Below are positions 43,220-51,037 of a stretch of DNA of 64,000 nucleotides, piece after piece; the first letter of the stretch is position 1, and every line of letters begins with the position of its first letter. The notes under the pieces are model-generated. The model had not been told where the DNA came from, did no database searches, and worked only from the letters and a program-made list of their open reading frames with translations. This DNA is from Christensenellaceae bacterium Phil7 (GTDB lineage Bacteria; Bacillota; Clostridia; Christensenellales; CAG-138): NCBI GenBank assembly GCA_001940845.1, contig MSGV01000023.1, positions 1 to 64,000 on the forward strand, in the 5' to 3' direction. A program made the translations under genes and the position numbers.

Positions 43220-43248
43220 TTGTCAAATTGAATGCAATTTGATAGAAT
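43220..43248 (+). promoter_or_regulatory. Promoter and operator of the hydrogenase-type operon
   Basis: TTGTCA (43220-43225) and TAGAAT (43243-43248) are 17 bp apart. The spacer contains CAAATTG and CAATTTG (43224-43241), a perfect 7-bp inverted repeat around AATG, likely an operator. Confidence 0.7.
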
Positions 43249-43316
43249 AACATCGGATAATAGAATGCCGCTGTTTGGATCGAGAGAAAATCGTTGCCTT
43301 GCTCATAGGAGGTATG

Positions 43317-44078
43317 ATGTATTTTGATAGAATCATTGCAGTTCGCAATGATAGAACGATATATCGGGACGGCGAACGCTGCCTGAAGGTATTCAATGAA
43401 GGCTGCTCGGAGGCAGATGTGCTTAGTGAAGCCTTGAATCAGGCTCGTGCAGCTGAAATTGGAATCAGCGTTCCCAAGATACTTGAAGTTACTATGATAG
43501 ATGGTCAATGGGTGATCGTATCCAATTTTATCAGGGGAAAAACCATTGCAAGACTCAAAACCGAGAATCCCGAGCTGGAGGAGCATTACCTTTCGATTCT
43601 CGTCAAGCTCCAGTTGGAGGTAAATTCGAAACATTGTTCTGAGTTTGAAAAGCTCAAGGATAAATTCAATAAATTGATTTGTAAATCGGATTTATCCGCT
43701 ACGGATAGATTTACTTTTCATAGACTGTTGGATGAGCTTCCGATGGGGGACAAGCTTTGCCATGGAGATTTGACCCCATCTAATGTTATCATAAGCGAAG
43801 AAGAGATTCCGTTTATTTTGGATTGGTCCTGCGCAATGCAGGGCAATTCGCTCGCAGATGCGGCAGCAAGCTTCATCTCGCTTTATCTCAATGATGGAAG
43901 CGATTCAGCCAATGCCTATCTGCGAATTTATTGCGAAACCAGCGCAATAGACAAAGAGAGCATCCAGCGATGGATACCGATCGCTGCTGCGGCGAAATTG
44001 GCCAATGCTAATGCAGCAGAGCGTGAGCTCCTGCATATTTGGATAGATAAAAAAAGTTTTAAGGAGAAAAAAGTATGA
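43317..44078 (+). CDS. APH/choline-kinase-like phosphotransferase
   Basis: This 253-residue protein has the kinase-fold catalytic loop H-G-D-L-T-P-S-N-V and the metal-binding I-L-D-W of aminoglycoside phosphotransferase/choline-kinase-like enzymes. The N-terminal lobe is short (DGERCLKVFNEG). The start used is the second of two adjacent ATG codons, four bases after AGGAGG. Its last 4 bp overlap the next gene. A small-molecule or protein substrate cannot be inferred. Its place as first gene of a hydrogenase/phosphatase operon, with a second such protein at the end, suggests a signalling or cofactor role rather than drug resistance. Confidence 0.85.
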   Translation: MYFDRIIAVRNDRTIYRDGERCLKVFNEGCSEADVLSEALNQARAAEIGISVPKILEVTMIDGQWVIVSNFIRGKTIARLKTENPELEEHYLSILVKLQLEVNSKHCSEFEKLKDKFNKLICKSDLSATDRFTFHRLLDELPMGDKLCHGDLTPSNVIISEEEIPFILDWSCAMQGNSLADAAASFISLYLNDGSDSANAYLRIYCETSAIDKESIQRWIPIAAAAKLANANAAERELLHIWIDKKSFKEKKV

Positions 44079-44314
44079 AAATCAGCGTTTGCATAGGTTC
44101 ATCCTGTCACCTCAAGGGCTCTAGGCAGGTAGTCGAAAAACTGCAGCAGCTCATCAGGGAGAATGGTCTCGGCGATAAGGTTGAACTTTCGGGAAACTTC
44201 TGCCTTGGAAGATGTCAGGAAGGGGTTTGCGTAACGGTTGATGGCGAGTTCCATTCACTTTCTCCCGAAACCGTTGGTGAGTTTTTCACCAATAATGTGC
44301 TTGCGAAGGCGTGA
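44075..44314 (+). CDS. [2Fe-2S] thioredoxin-like ferredoxin (NuoE-like), first copy
   Basis: This 79-residue protein has the thioredoxin-like [2Fe-2S] fold: C-x4-C in CIGSSCHLKGS near the N-terminus and C-x3-C in FCLGRCQEGVCVTVDG. Small proteins of this type pass electrons to or from [FeFe] hydrogenases. It overlaps the kinase-like gene by 4 bp and is followed immediately by a second copy about 50% alike. Confidence 0.9.
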   Translation: MKISVCIGSSCHLKGSRQVVEKLQQLIRENGLGDKVELSGNFCLGRCQEGVCVTVDGEFHSLSPETVGEFFTNNVLAKA

Positions 44315-44315
44315 C

Positions 44316-44561
44316 ATGGAAGTTAAGATTTGTATTGGATCATCCTGTCATTTAAAGGGGTCACAGAAGCTGGTCGAGCTGTTTCAAAAGTCGATAGCAG
44401 AGAATAAGCTGCAAGGCAGAGTAACCTTGGCAGGAAGTTTTTGTACAGGAATGTGCAACCGCGAAGGAGTTACCATCACAGTTGATGGCAAGATATATAC
44501 TGGTATCACGCCGGAGAGCTTTGATGGTTTTTTCAATGAAAATATTTTGAAGGCTATTTGA
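44316..44561 (+). CDS. [2Fe-2S] thioredoxin-like ferredoxin (NuoE-like), second copy
   Basis: This 81-residue paralogue of the preceding protein has the same cluster ligands (CIGSSCHLKGS and FCTGMCNREGVTITVDG). The ATG at 44316 lies one base after the TGA of the first copy, so translation is coupled. The two may serve the two different hydrogenase-type proteins encoded next. Confidence 0.9.
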   Translation: MEVKICIGSSCHLKGSQKLVELFQKSIAENKLQGRVTLAGSFCTGMCNREGVTITVDGKIYTGITPESFDGFFNENILKAI

Positions 44562-44580
44562 TTGGGAAGGGAAATAGAAT

Positions 44581-46254
44581 ATGGATTGCCTGACTCTTAA
44601 AAAAAGTAACTGTAAGAACTGCTATAAGTGCATACGCCATTGTCCCGTGAAGGCTATTCGCTTTTCCGGCAATCAGGCATATATCAATTCTGCGGACTGT
44701 ATCCTATGCGGCCAATGCTTTGTGGTCTGTCCTCAGGATGCAAAGCAAATAGTGGATGAGACCGAAAAGGTAAGGGTACTGCTCCAAAGCGGTGCGCCAG
44801 TGATCGCCAGCGTTGCCCCATCATTTGCTGCCAACTATGGAGGCGTGGGTATAGGGGCGATGCGTGAAGGCCTCAAGAAGCTGGGTTTCTTTGATGCGGA
44901 GGAGACGGCTATTGGGGCAACGATAGTAAAGCGTGAATATGAGAGATTGGTTGATGAAGGAAGCCATGATAATATCATAACTTCATGCTGCCATAGCGTC
45001 AATCTGCTCATTCAGAAGTATTATCCGGCAGCGCTGCCGTATCTTGCGCATGTATTATCACCGATGCAGGCACATTGTCAGGATATAAAGAGACGTTATC
45101 CTGCTGCTAAGACGGTATTTATAGGCCCTTGTGTTGCCAAGAAGGATGAGGCGCAGCGTAATGATGAATTTGTAGATGCAGTGCTTACATTTGATGAGCT
45201 TTCAGATTGGCTGAAAGCTTCGAATGTTGAGCTTGCTCAGGATATGGACGAGGATGAAAACAGCAGAGCGCGCCTATTTCCAACGACGGGAGGCATACTC
45301 AAGACCATGGAACTCAATAATCCGAATTATACCTATATGGCGATCGATGGGACGGAGAACTGTATCGCGGCACTAAAGGATATAATCGGAGGAAAGGTTC
45401 ATAATTGCTTCATCGAGATGTCTGCCTGCGCCGGTAGCTGTATAGGCGGGCCGGTAATGGAAAAATTTCATCGCTCGCCTGTAAGGGATTTCGCCTCAAT
45501 CAGCAGATTTGCCGGCAAAAAGGATTTTGAGGTCGATCAGCCCGATATTCTGATGCTTCAAAAGAATTTTGGCAAGTTGGATGTTACCACCAAAAAGCCT
45601 TCTGATGAAGAGATAAATGCGATACTCCGCAGGATGGGCAAGACAAAGCCTGCGGATGAATTGAATTGCGGCTCCTGCGGATATGCAACGTGCCGGGATA
45701 AGGCTATTGCAGTTTATAATGGTAAGGCGGAAATAGAGATGTGCTTGCCGTATCTTAAGGATAAGGCGGAAAGCTTCTCGGATACCATAACGAGGAATTC
45801 TCCGAATGCGCTCATAGTTTTGAATGAGAAGCTTGAAGTTCAGCAAATAAATGGAGCTGCCCTGAAGCTTGTCAACCTGCGTAATCCGAGCGATATCCTC
45901 GGAGATCAGGTCGTGCGCATTCTGGATACATCGGATTTTGCAGAGGTTCTAAACAGGGGCAGGGATATACATAATAAGAGGGTGTACCTTGCTGAATACG
46001 GACGATACGTAGAAGAAACGGTGGTTTTCGATAGGGACTATCATGTTCTGCTCTGCATTATGAGGGATGTTACTCAGGAGGAAAACGATCGGGAAACTAA
46101 GGAGCGCATAAGCCATCAGACCATAGAGGTCGCGGATAGGGTAGTGGATAAGCAGATGCGCATCGTTCAGGAGATTGCATCGCTCTTAGGCGAGACGGCT
46201 GCCGAAACCAAGATAGCGCTCACAAAGCTGAAGGAGTCCATAGCAGATGAATAA
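44581..46254 (+). CDS. Group C-type (putatively sensory) [FeFe]-hydrogenase with PAS domain
   Basis: This 557-residue protein has two N-terminal 4Fe-4S motifs (CKNCYKCIRHCPVKAI, CILCGQCFVVCPQDAK). The H-cluster domain follows, with TSCCHSV, GPCVAKKDEA and EMSACAGSCIGGP in place of the canonical L1, L2 and L3 motifs. Next come a further Cys motif (CGSCGYATCRDKA plus a later C), a PAS domain at about residues 415-500, and a helical tail. The C-terminal PAS and the altered L1 are typical of group C enzymes, proposed to sense H2. Its stop overlaps the SpoIIE-type phosphatase gene by 8 bp, giving a likely output route: redox state to PAS to phosphatase. Confidence 0.92.
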   Translation: MDCLTLKKSNCKNCYKCIRHCPVKAIRFSGNQAYINSADCILCGQCFVVCPQDAKQIVDETEKVRVLLQSGAPVIASVAPSFAANYGGVGIGAMREGLKKLGFFDAEETAIGATIVKREYERLVDEGSHDNIITSCCHSVNLLIQKYYPAALPYLAHVLSPMQAHCQDIKRRYPAAKTVFIGPCVAKKDEAQRNDEFVDAVLTFDELSDWLKASNVELAQDMDEDENSRARLFPTTGGILKTMELNNPNYTYMAIDGTENCIAALKDIIGGKVHNCFIEMSACAGSCIGGPVMEKFHRSPVRDFASISRFAGKKDFEVDQPDILMLQKNFGKLDVTTKKPSDEEINAILRRMGKTKPADELNCGSCGYATCRDKAIAVYNGKAEIEMCLPYLKDKAESFSDTITRNSPNALIVLNEKLEVQQINGAALKLVNLRNPSDILGDQVVRILDTSDFAEVLNRGRDIHNKRVYLAEYGRYVEETVVFDRDYHVLLCIMRDVTQEENDRETKERISHQTIEVADRVVDKQMRIVQEIASLLGETAAETKIALTKLKESIADE

Positions 46255-47419
46255 TCTTTGCGCCGATATAGGCTGGAAAAGTATAAACCATTATGGTGAG
46301 CAGCTCTGCGGCGATCATGTGGACGTTATCGATCAGGATGAGAATTCAATAATTATCGTCCTTGCCGATGGCCTTGGCAGCGGTGTGAAAGCAAGCATTC
46401 TTTCAACTCTGACTTCAAAAATTATCTCAACTATGATGTCAGAGGGACTGGCGCTTGAGGAATGTGTGCGTACCATAGCAGCAACTCTGCCTATATGTAA
46501 AGTTCGCGGTCTCGCATACTCGACTTTTACCATCGTCCATATAATCAATAATACGATAGCAGAACTAATTCAATTTGATAATCCGAATATCATAATCCTG
46601 AGGGATAATGAGAATTACGATTATCCGAAGAATGAGTTGAATATCGATGGCAAGAGGATACTGAAATCGACCATCAGGCTGCAAGAAAATGATATGTTTA
46701 TTGCAATGAGCGATGGATGTCCTCATGCGGGCATTGGTCTTGCCTATAATTTCGGTTGGAAGATAGAGGATATTACGGAATTTATGAAGACCTTTGCGCA
46801 GGTCGGTTATACGGCAAAGACTTTGTCGGCAATGCTCGTTGATGAATGCAATAAGCTCTATGGCTTCCGCCCGGGCGATGATACTACTGCCTGTGTCATT
46901 CGTATTCGCAAGCGGGAACCGATGAATATATTATTTGGACCTCCGCGCAATCGCGATGATAACGATCGCATGATGTCCCTCTTCTTCTCAAAGGAGGGCA
47001 AGCATATCATCTGCGGAGGAACGACATCATCAATAGCAGCAAGGTATTTGGGAAAACCGCTAATTCCAAGCTTGGATTATGGCAAGAGCGATATGCCGCC
47101 AACGGCGAAGCTGGAAGGCGTTGATCTTGTCACTGAAGGCGTTATCACGATCAGCAGGGTGATCGAATATGCGAAGGACTCTCTCGGAACGAATGAAAGA
47201 TACGAGGAATGGGCATACAGCCGCGATGGTGCATCGATGATAAGCCGGATGCTGTTTGAAGAAGCAACTGATATTAACTTCTTTGTCGGCAGAGCTGTCA
47301 ACCCTGCCCACCAAAACCCTGATCTGCCCATAACCTTCAATATAAAAATGAATCTTGTTGAAGAGCTGTCCGATTGCCTCAGGCGTATGGGCAAACGGAT
47401 AAAAGTGAGTTATTTTTAA
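46247..47419 (+). CDS. SpoIIE/PP2C-type serine phosphatase
   Basis: This 390-residue protein has the PPM-fold metal motifs GDHVDVIDQDENSIIIVLADGLGSGVKAS, AMSDGCPHAGIG and GDDTTACVIRI over residues 1-220. A further 170 residues have no recognised domain. SpoIIE-type phosphatases usually dephosphorylate anti-sigma-factor antagonists or similar regulators. The gene is translationally coupled to the PAS-containing hydrogenase upstream, the arrangement known for sensory group C hydrogenases. The target is unknown. Confidence 0.9.
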   Translation: MNNLCADIGWKSINHYGEQLCGDHVDVIDQDENSIIIVLADGLGSGVKASILSTLTSKIISTMMSEGLALEECVRTIAATLPICKVRGLAYSTFTIVHIINNTIAELIQFDNPNIIILRDNENYDYPKNELNIDGKRILKSTIRLQENDMFIAMSDGCPHAGIGLAYNFGWKIEDITEFMKTFAQVGYTAKTLSAMLVDECNKLYGFRPGDDTTACVIRIRKREPMNILFGPPRNRDDNDRMMSLFFSKEGKHIICGGTTSSIAARYLGKPLIPSLDYGKSDMPPTAKLEGVDLVTEGVITISRVIEYAKDSLGTNERYEEWAYSRDGASMISRMLFEEATDINFFVGRAVNPAHQNPDLPITFNIKMNLVEELSDCLRRMGKRIKVSYF

Positions 47420-47437
47420 TAATTTAAGGAGGAAGTC

Positions 47438-48865
47438 ATGCGCAAATTTGATACAAAGGTTCAGCATCTGAAGTATAAGGTGCTCCGCGAAGTGGCAAGG
47501 CTTGCATGGAATGATAAACTTCTCGATGAGGTCATGAATATACCGAAAATGATCGTTCCCGGTGACACGCCTACGCTGCGCTGCTGTGTATATAAGGAGC
47601 GTGCAATCGTTGAGGAAAGGATTAAATTGGCTATGGGAGGAGATAAATCGAATCCGAACGTCATAGAAGTTCTTGATATTGCATGTGATGAGTGTCCGGT
47701 TGGAGGATATGTCGTGACGGATTCCTGCCGCGGCTGTTTGGCGCATCGCTGCGAGGAGGTCTGCCCGCGGAATGCCATCACTTATGATGATAATCATGTT
47801 GCACATATAGATAAGACCAAGTGCATAAATTGCGGAAAATGTGCCAATGCATGCCAGTATTCTGCGATAGTAAATAGAGTTCGTCCTTGTGAAAGGGCCT
47901 GTAAGATCAAGGCCATTTCTCCAACAAGGGAGACTCATGCGGCTTCGATAGATAATAGCAAATGCATTGCCTGTGGTGCTTGTGTTTATCAATGCCCATT
48001 TGGCGCAATAATGGATAAATCATTTATACTCGATGCCATAGATGCGATCAAAAAGAGCAAGAATAATACTGAATATAAGGTTTTTGCAGTCGTTGCACCA
48101 TCAATATCCAGCCAGTTCACTTATGCTAAGCTTGGGCAGGTGATCGCCGGACTCAAGGAGCTGGGCTTCTATACCGTTGTTGAAGCTGCACTGGGTGCGG
48201 ATATGGTTGCCGATGCCGAATCCAGAGAGTTGGTGGAAAAAGGCTTCCTCACGAGCTCTTGCTGTCCTGGATTTGTCAGCTATATTGAGAAGGCATTTCC
48301 GGCAATGCTGCCATATGTATCCCATAATCTTTCACCAATGGCGGCTATATCAAAGTATATAAAGGAGCATGAGTCGCCCTGCAAGGTAGTCTTTATAGGA
48401 CCATGCACTGCAAAAAAGGCGGAGGTTCAGAAGGAAGGCGTCAGGGAATATGTTGATGTCGCTTTGACGTTTGAGGAGCTTCAGGCATTATTCGACAGCA
48501 GAGATATCGATATTACAGCGTTGCAGGAGGACGTGCTTGATAATGCTTCATATTTCGGAAGAATATTTGCTCGCAGCGGCGGCCTTTCCGATGCGGTCGC
48601 TCAGGGCATTAAAGAGCATGGTGATACCGATTTTGAACTCAAAGCAGTTCCCTGTGACGGAATCGAGGCATGCCGTGTTGCTTTGCTCAAGAAGTCTAAG
48701 AATCTGCTGGATGGGAACTTTATCGAGGGAATGGCTTGCACGGGCGGCTGTATTGGAGGCGCGGGCTGCTTGACCCATGGGGAAAAGAATAAGGCAGAGG
48801 TTGATAAATACGGAAGAGAGGCATATGAAAAGAGCATCACCGATGCGATTGCATTGCTGAAATAA
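47438..48865 (+). CDS. Group B-type monomeric [FeFe]-hydrogenase
   Basis: This 475-residue protein has several N-terminal Cys motifs for 4Fe-4S clusters (CRGCLAHRCEEVCPRNAI, CINCGKCANACQYSAI, CIACGACVYQCPFGAI). The H-cluster domain has TSSCCPGFV, GPCTAKKAEV and EGMACTGGCIGGAG. All ligands expected for an active H-cluster are present. Group B enzymes are thought to evolve or take up H2 with ferredoxin-like partners. AGGAGG precedes the ATG. It follows the phosphatase gene by 18 bp. The hydrogenase maturases HydE, HydF and HydG are not in the window. Confidence 0.93.
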   Translation: MRKFDTKVQHLKYKVLREVARLAWNDKLLDEVMNIPKMIVPGDTPTLRCCVYKERAIVEERIKLAMGGDKSNPNVIEVLDIACDECPVGGYVVTDSCRGCLAHRCEEVCPRNAITYDDNHVAHIDKTKCINCGKCANACQYSAIVNRVRPCERACKIKAISPTRETHAASIDNSKCIACGACVYQCPFGAIMDKSFILDAIDAIKKSKNNTEYKVFAVVAPSISSQFTYAKLGQVIAGLKELGFYTVVEAALGADMVADAESRELVEKGFLTSSCCPGFVSYIEKAFPAMLPYVSHNLSPMAAISKYIKEHESPCKVVFIGPCTAKKAEVQKEGVREYVDVALTFEELQALFDSRDIDITALQEDVLDNASYFGRIFARSGGLSDAVAQGIKEHGDTDFELKAVPCDGIEACRVALLKKSKNLLDGNFIEGMACTGGCIGGAGCLTHGEKNKAEVDKYGREAYEKSITDAIALLK

Positions 48866-48911
48866 TCGAATCATTGCAGAGGGGATGGATTTTCCGTCCC
48901 CTTAATATTGG

Positions 48912-49832
48912 ATGGATAAGCTTATGGGTTTGAACACGAATTTAAATGAATTGCTGTTAAAGCTAGGCATCGATCCGCAATCCGCTGAGGTATCGGCATT
49001 TAAACGCAGTGAGGATGATTCCGAGTATGAGGTTTGGAGTGTCACTACGGACAAAGGCCGATTTGTGCTCAAAAAGGCTAAAAATTATGAATTTCAGGTG
49101 TATTCATGCTTTCTGAGGGATGCGGAATCTTGCGTACCGCGTCTTTATAAATCAGCGCATAATGACGATGCCGATTATTTGCTGATGGAATATGTAGAGG
49201 GAGCGGACCTGTGCAAATGCAGCCGAGAAGCGCTGAAAGAGGCTTTGAATTCTCTCATATATTTGCAGAAGAAATTCTGGGGAAATGAAACTTTCAGCGA
49301 TAGTGGATATTGCTTTGATGAGAGCATGAAGAGCCGAATGAAAAGGGGCAAATATCTGAATGATGCCGAATTGGAGGAACAGTATTGTGCGTTCCTTGAT
49401 TTATACGGCAAAACGCCGCGCACTCTTTGCCATGATGATTTGCTGCAATTCAATGTGCTTTTTACCGGCGATCATGCAGCAATAATAGATTGGGAATTTG
49501 CCGGTATTCTTCCATACCCAACCTCCCTGGCAAGACTTATAGCGCATGGCACGGATGATCCGAATGATTTCTTCTATATGTCGGATGATGACCGAGCATT
49601 TGCGATCGAATACTATTATGACAGCCTCTTGAAGGAAAAGGGCATTGGGTATGATGAATACAGAAAGACCCTGGATTATTTTTTATTGTACGAGTATTGT
49701 GAATGGATTATGGTAGGAAATAAATACGGGTGTGTCGAGACACAGAGACGATGCCGGGAATACTTTGAAAAAGCAAAGAAGCATGTGCAGCGATTGAAAG
49801 CATTCAGAAAAAAAGGTCATAATTGGGCTTAA
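48912..49832 (+). CDS. Second APH/choline-kinase-like phosphotransferase
   Basis: This 306-residue kinase-fold protein has catalytic loop H-D-D-L-L-Q-F-N and metal-binding I-I-D-W-E-F-A-G, like LicA choline kinases and APH enzymes. The N-lobe has GRFVLKKAKNYEFQVY. It starts 46 bp after the group B hydrogenase; a small hairpin lies between (48880-48902). The ribosome binding site is poor, and the ATG at 48924 is an alternative start. It shares the fold but little sequence with the kinase-like protein that opens the operon. Confidence 0.85.
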   Translation: MDKLMGLNTNLNELLLKLGIDPQSAEVSAFKRSEDDSEYEVWSVTTDKGRFVLKKAKNYEFQVYSCFLRDAESCVPRLYKSAHNDDADYLLMEYVEGADLCKCSREALKEALNSLIYLQKKFWGNETFSDSGYCFDESMKSRMKRGKYLNDAELEEQYCAFLDLYGKTPRTLCHDDLLQFNVLFTGDHAAIIDWEFAGILPYPTSLARLIAHGTDDPNDFFYMSDDDRAFAIEYYYDSLLKEKGIGYDEYRKTLDYFLLYEYCEWIMVGNKYGCVETQRRCREYFEKAKKHVQRLKAFRKKGHNWA

Positions 49833-49833
49833 A

Positions 49834-49876
49834 ACCGAAAGCAGCTCCAAAAATATTGGAAGCTGCCTTCGGTTTT
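49834..49876 (+). terminator. Terminator of the hydrogenase-type operon
   Basis: AACCGAAAGCAGCTCC pairs with GGAAGCTGCCTTCGGTT with two irregularities and is followed by TTTTC. It begins directly after the stop codon of the second kinase-like gene. Confidence 0.85.
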
Positions 49877-50130
49877 CAGGAGATAACAAAATAAAGAAAC
49901 GGGTAAACCACATAAATTGGAGTGATGGTAAAAGAATATCATTAGAGCATCTGCTGCACTCATATACCTGTGCATAAGGAAATGCAGTATCCAAGCGTTG
50001 GCTCGACAAAGCGGAATTCCACTTTGCCGAAGCCTTTGATGCTCAAAAGTTTCTGTCTAATACCCTGCTAATAGAAATTGGCGGAAACCATCAGACTTCG
50101 GAATGGCGATATCACCATTTTTGAAAAGCT
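49877..50130. other. Short non-coding stretch
   Basis: Nothing recognisable was found between the operon terminator and the small minus-strand gene. Confidence 0.5.
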
Positions 50131-50274
50131 TTAAAACATCCTCTTTACGCTGTGCATGACATGCCTGCCGTCACGCTTCATGCGCCTGGGTACATCGGGA
50201 TACATTGCTGCAACCGCAGCCGCAGTAGCTGCCATACCCACAGCTAAACCGGAGATAAAACCAACGACCTTCAT
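50131..50274 (-). CDS. Small 47-residue membrane-associated protein
   Basis: An ATG at 50274 is preceded by GGAGG at good spacing. The frame encodes MKVVGFISGLAVGMAATAAA, a hydrophobic Gly/Ala-rich helix, followed by a basic tail with RRMKRDGRHVMHSVKRMF. This resembles small YtxH-like proteins with one membrane helix and a positively charged cytoplasmic end. Function is unknown. It is isolated, divergent from the nitroreductase gene. Confidence 0.6.
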   Translation of the reverse strand: MKVVGFISGLAVGMAATAAAVAAMYPDVPRRMKRDGRHVMHSVKRMF

Positions 50275-50406
50275 ACTCTTGCCTCCAATCTTTTTTTCGG
50301 AGCGGAGTCACTCTCATCCTCGCGTTCCTTGAACTTAGTTTTACCCAATCGGAACGAAACATACAGAAAAATGGAAAGGTATTTAAGAAATCATGATCGA
50401 TTCAGC

Positions 50407-50435
50407 TTGCAAAAATTGCCTGTATGGGGTATACT
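50407..50435 (+). promoter_or_regulatory. Promoter of the nitroreductase gene
   Basis: TTGCAA (50407-50412) and TATACT (50430-50435) are 17 bp apart, 33 bp upstream of the start codon. It may also transcribe ispG and polC. Confidence 0.8.
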
Positions 50436-50468
50436 CCATATATCATAAGAATTGGGGAGGATGCTGAA

Positions 50469-51020
50469 ATGAATGATGTTATCAAGTGCGTGTTGAATCG
50501 CAGCAGCATTAGGGCATATACAAAGCAGAGGCTTACTGAAGAGGAATTGTGTATTCTCAAGCAGGCGGCATTGGCTGCTCCAACAGCGATGAATAGAAAT
50601 AACCAGCGTTTTGTATTTGTGACAAACAGCGATATCATTGCAGAAATCGAAGCTGAGGTCGTCCGGGCAGTGCGTGCCAGCGGAGATGAGGAATTCCTTG
50701 ATCGCTTGATGAGCAGACAGGGAAAGGTAATCTATAATGCTCCGCTTTTTGTTGGAATATTCAGCAAGGATTCCAACTATGCCGGTGTCGACGCAGGTAT
50801 TGCCGTTGAGAATATGGCGCTCACTGCAAAGAGCATTGGTCTTGATTCCGTGATTCTGGGTATGCCGGGCCTTGCATTTAATGGCGAATGCGGCGAAATG
50901 CTGTTATCCAGACTGGGCGTACCGGAGGGATTCAGATTTCGTATAGGTATCGCTATCGGGCATCGTGCAATGGAAAAGGAACCTCATTCCTGGAATGAGG
51001 ATCATATAACCGTACTGTAA
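50469..51020 (+). CDS. Nitroreductase family protein
   Basis: This 183-residue FMN-dependent oxidoreductase has the family N-terminus NRSSIRAYTKQRLTEEELCILKQAALAAPTAMNRNNQRFVFV, with FMN-contacting Arg/Ser, and a C-terminal IGIAIGHR. Enzymes of this family reduce nitro compounds or quinones with NAD(P)H. GGGAGG precedes the ATG at 50469. The ispG gene follows after 17 bp. Substrate is not predictable. Confidence 0.9.
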   Translation: MNDVIKCVLNRSSIRAYTKQRLTEEELCILKQAALAAPTAMNRNNQRFVFVTNSDIIAEIEAEVVRAVRASGDEEFLDRLMSRQGKVIYNAPLFVGIFSKDSNYAGVDAGIAVENMALTAKSIGLDSVILGMPGLAFNGECGEMLLSRLGVPEGFRFRIGIAIGHRAMEKEPHSWNEDHITVL

Positions 51021-51037
51021 ATTCTGATTTTATTACT

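Noticed and set aside
43317-44078. Aminoglycoside resistance gene
   Set aside because: The kinase fold fits, but the protein is divergent and its first place in a hydrogenase/phosphatase operon argues against drug resistance.
47060-47992. 310-residue open frame antisense to the phosphatase and group B hydrogenase genes
   Set aside because: Both sense genes have clear motifs. The antisense frame has no recognisable domain and spans two genes.
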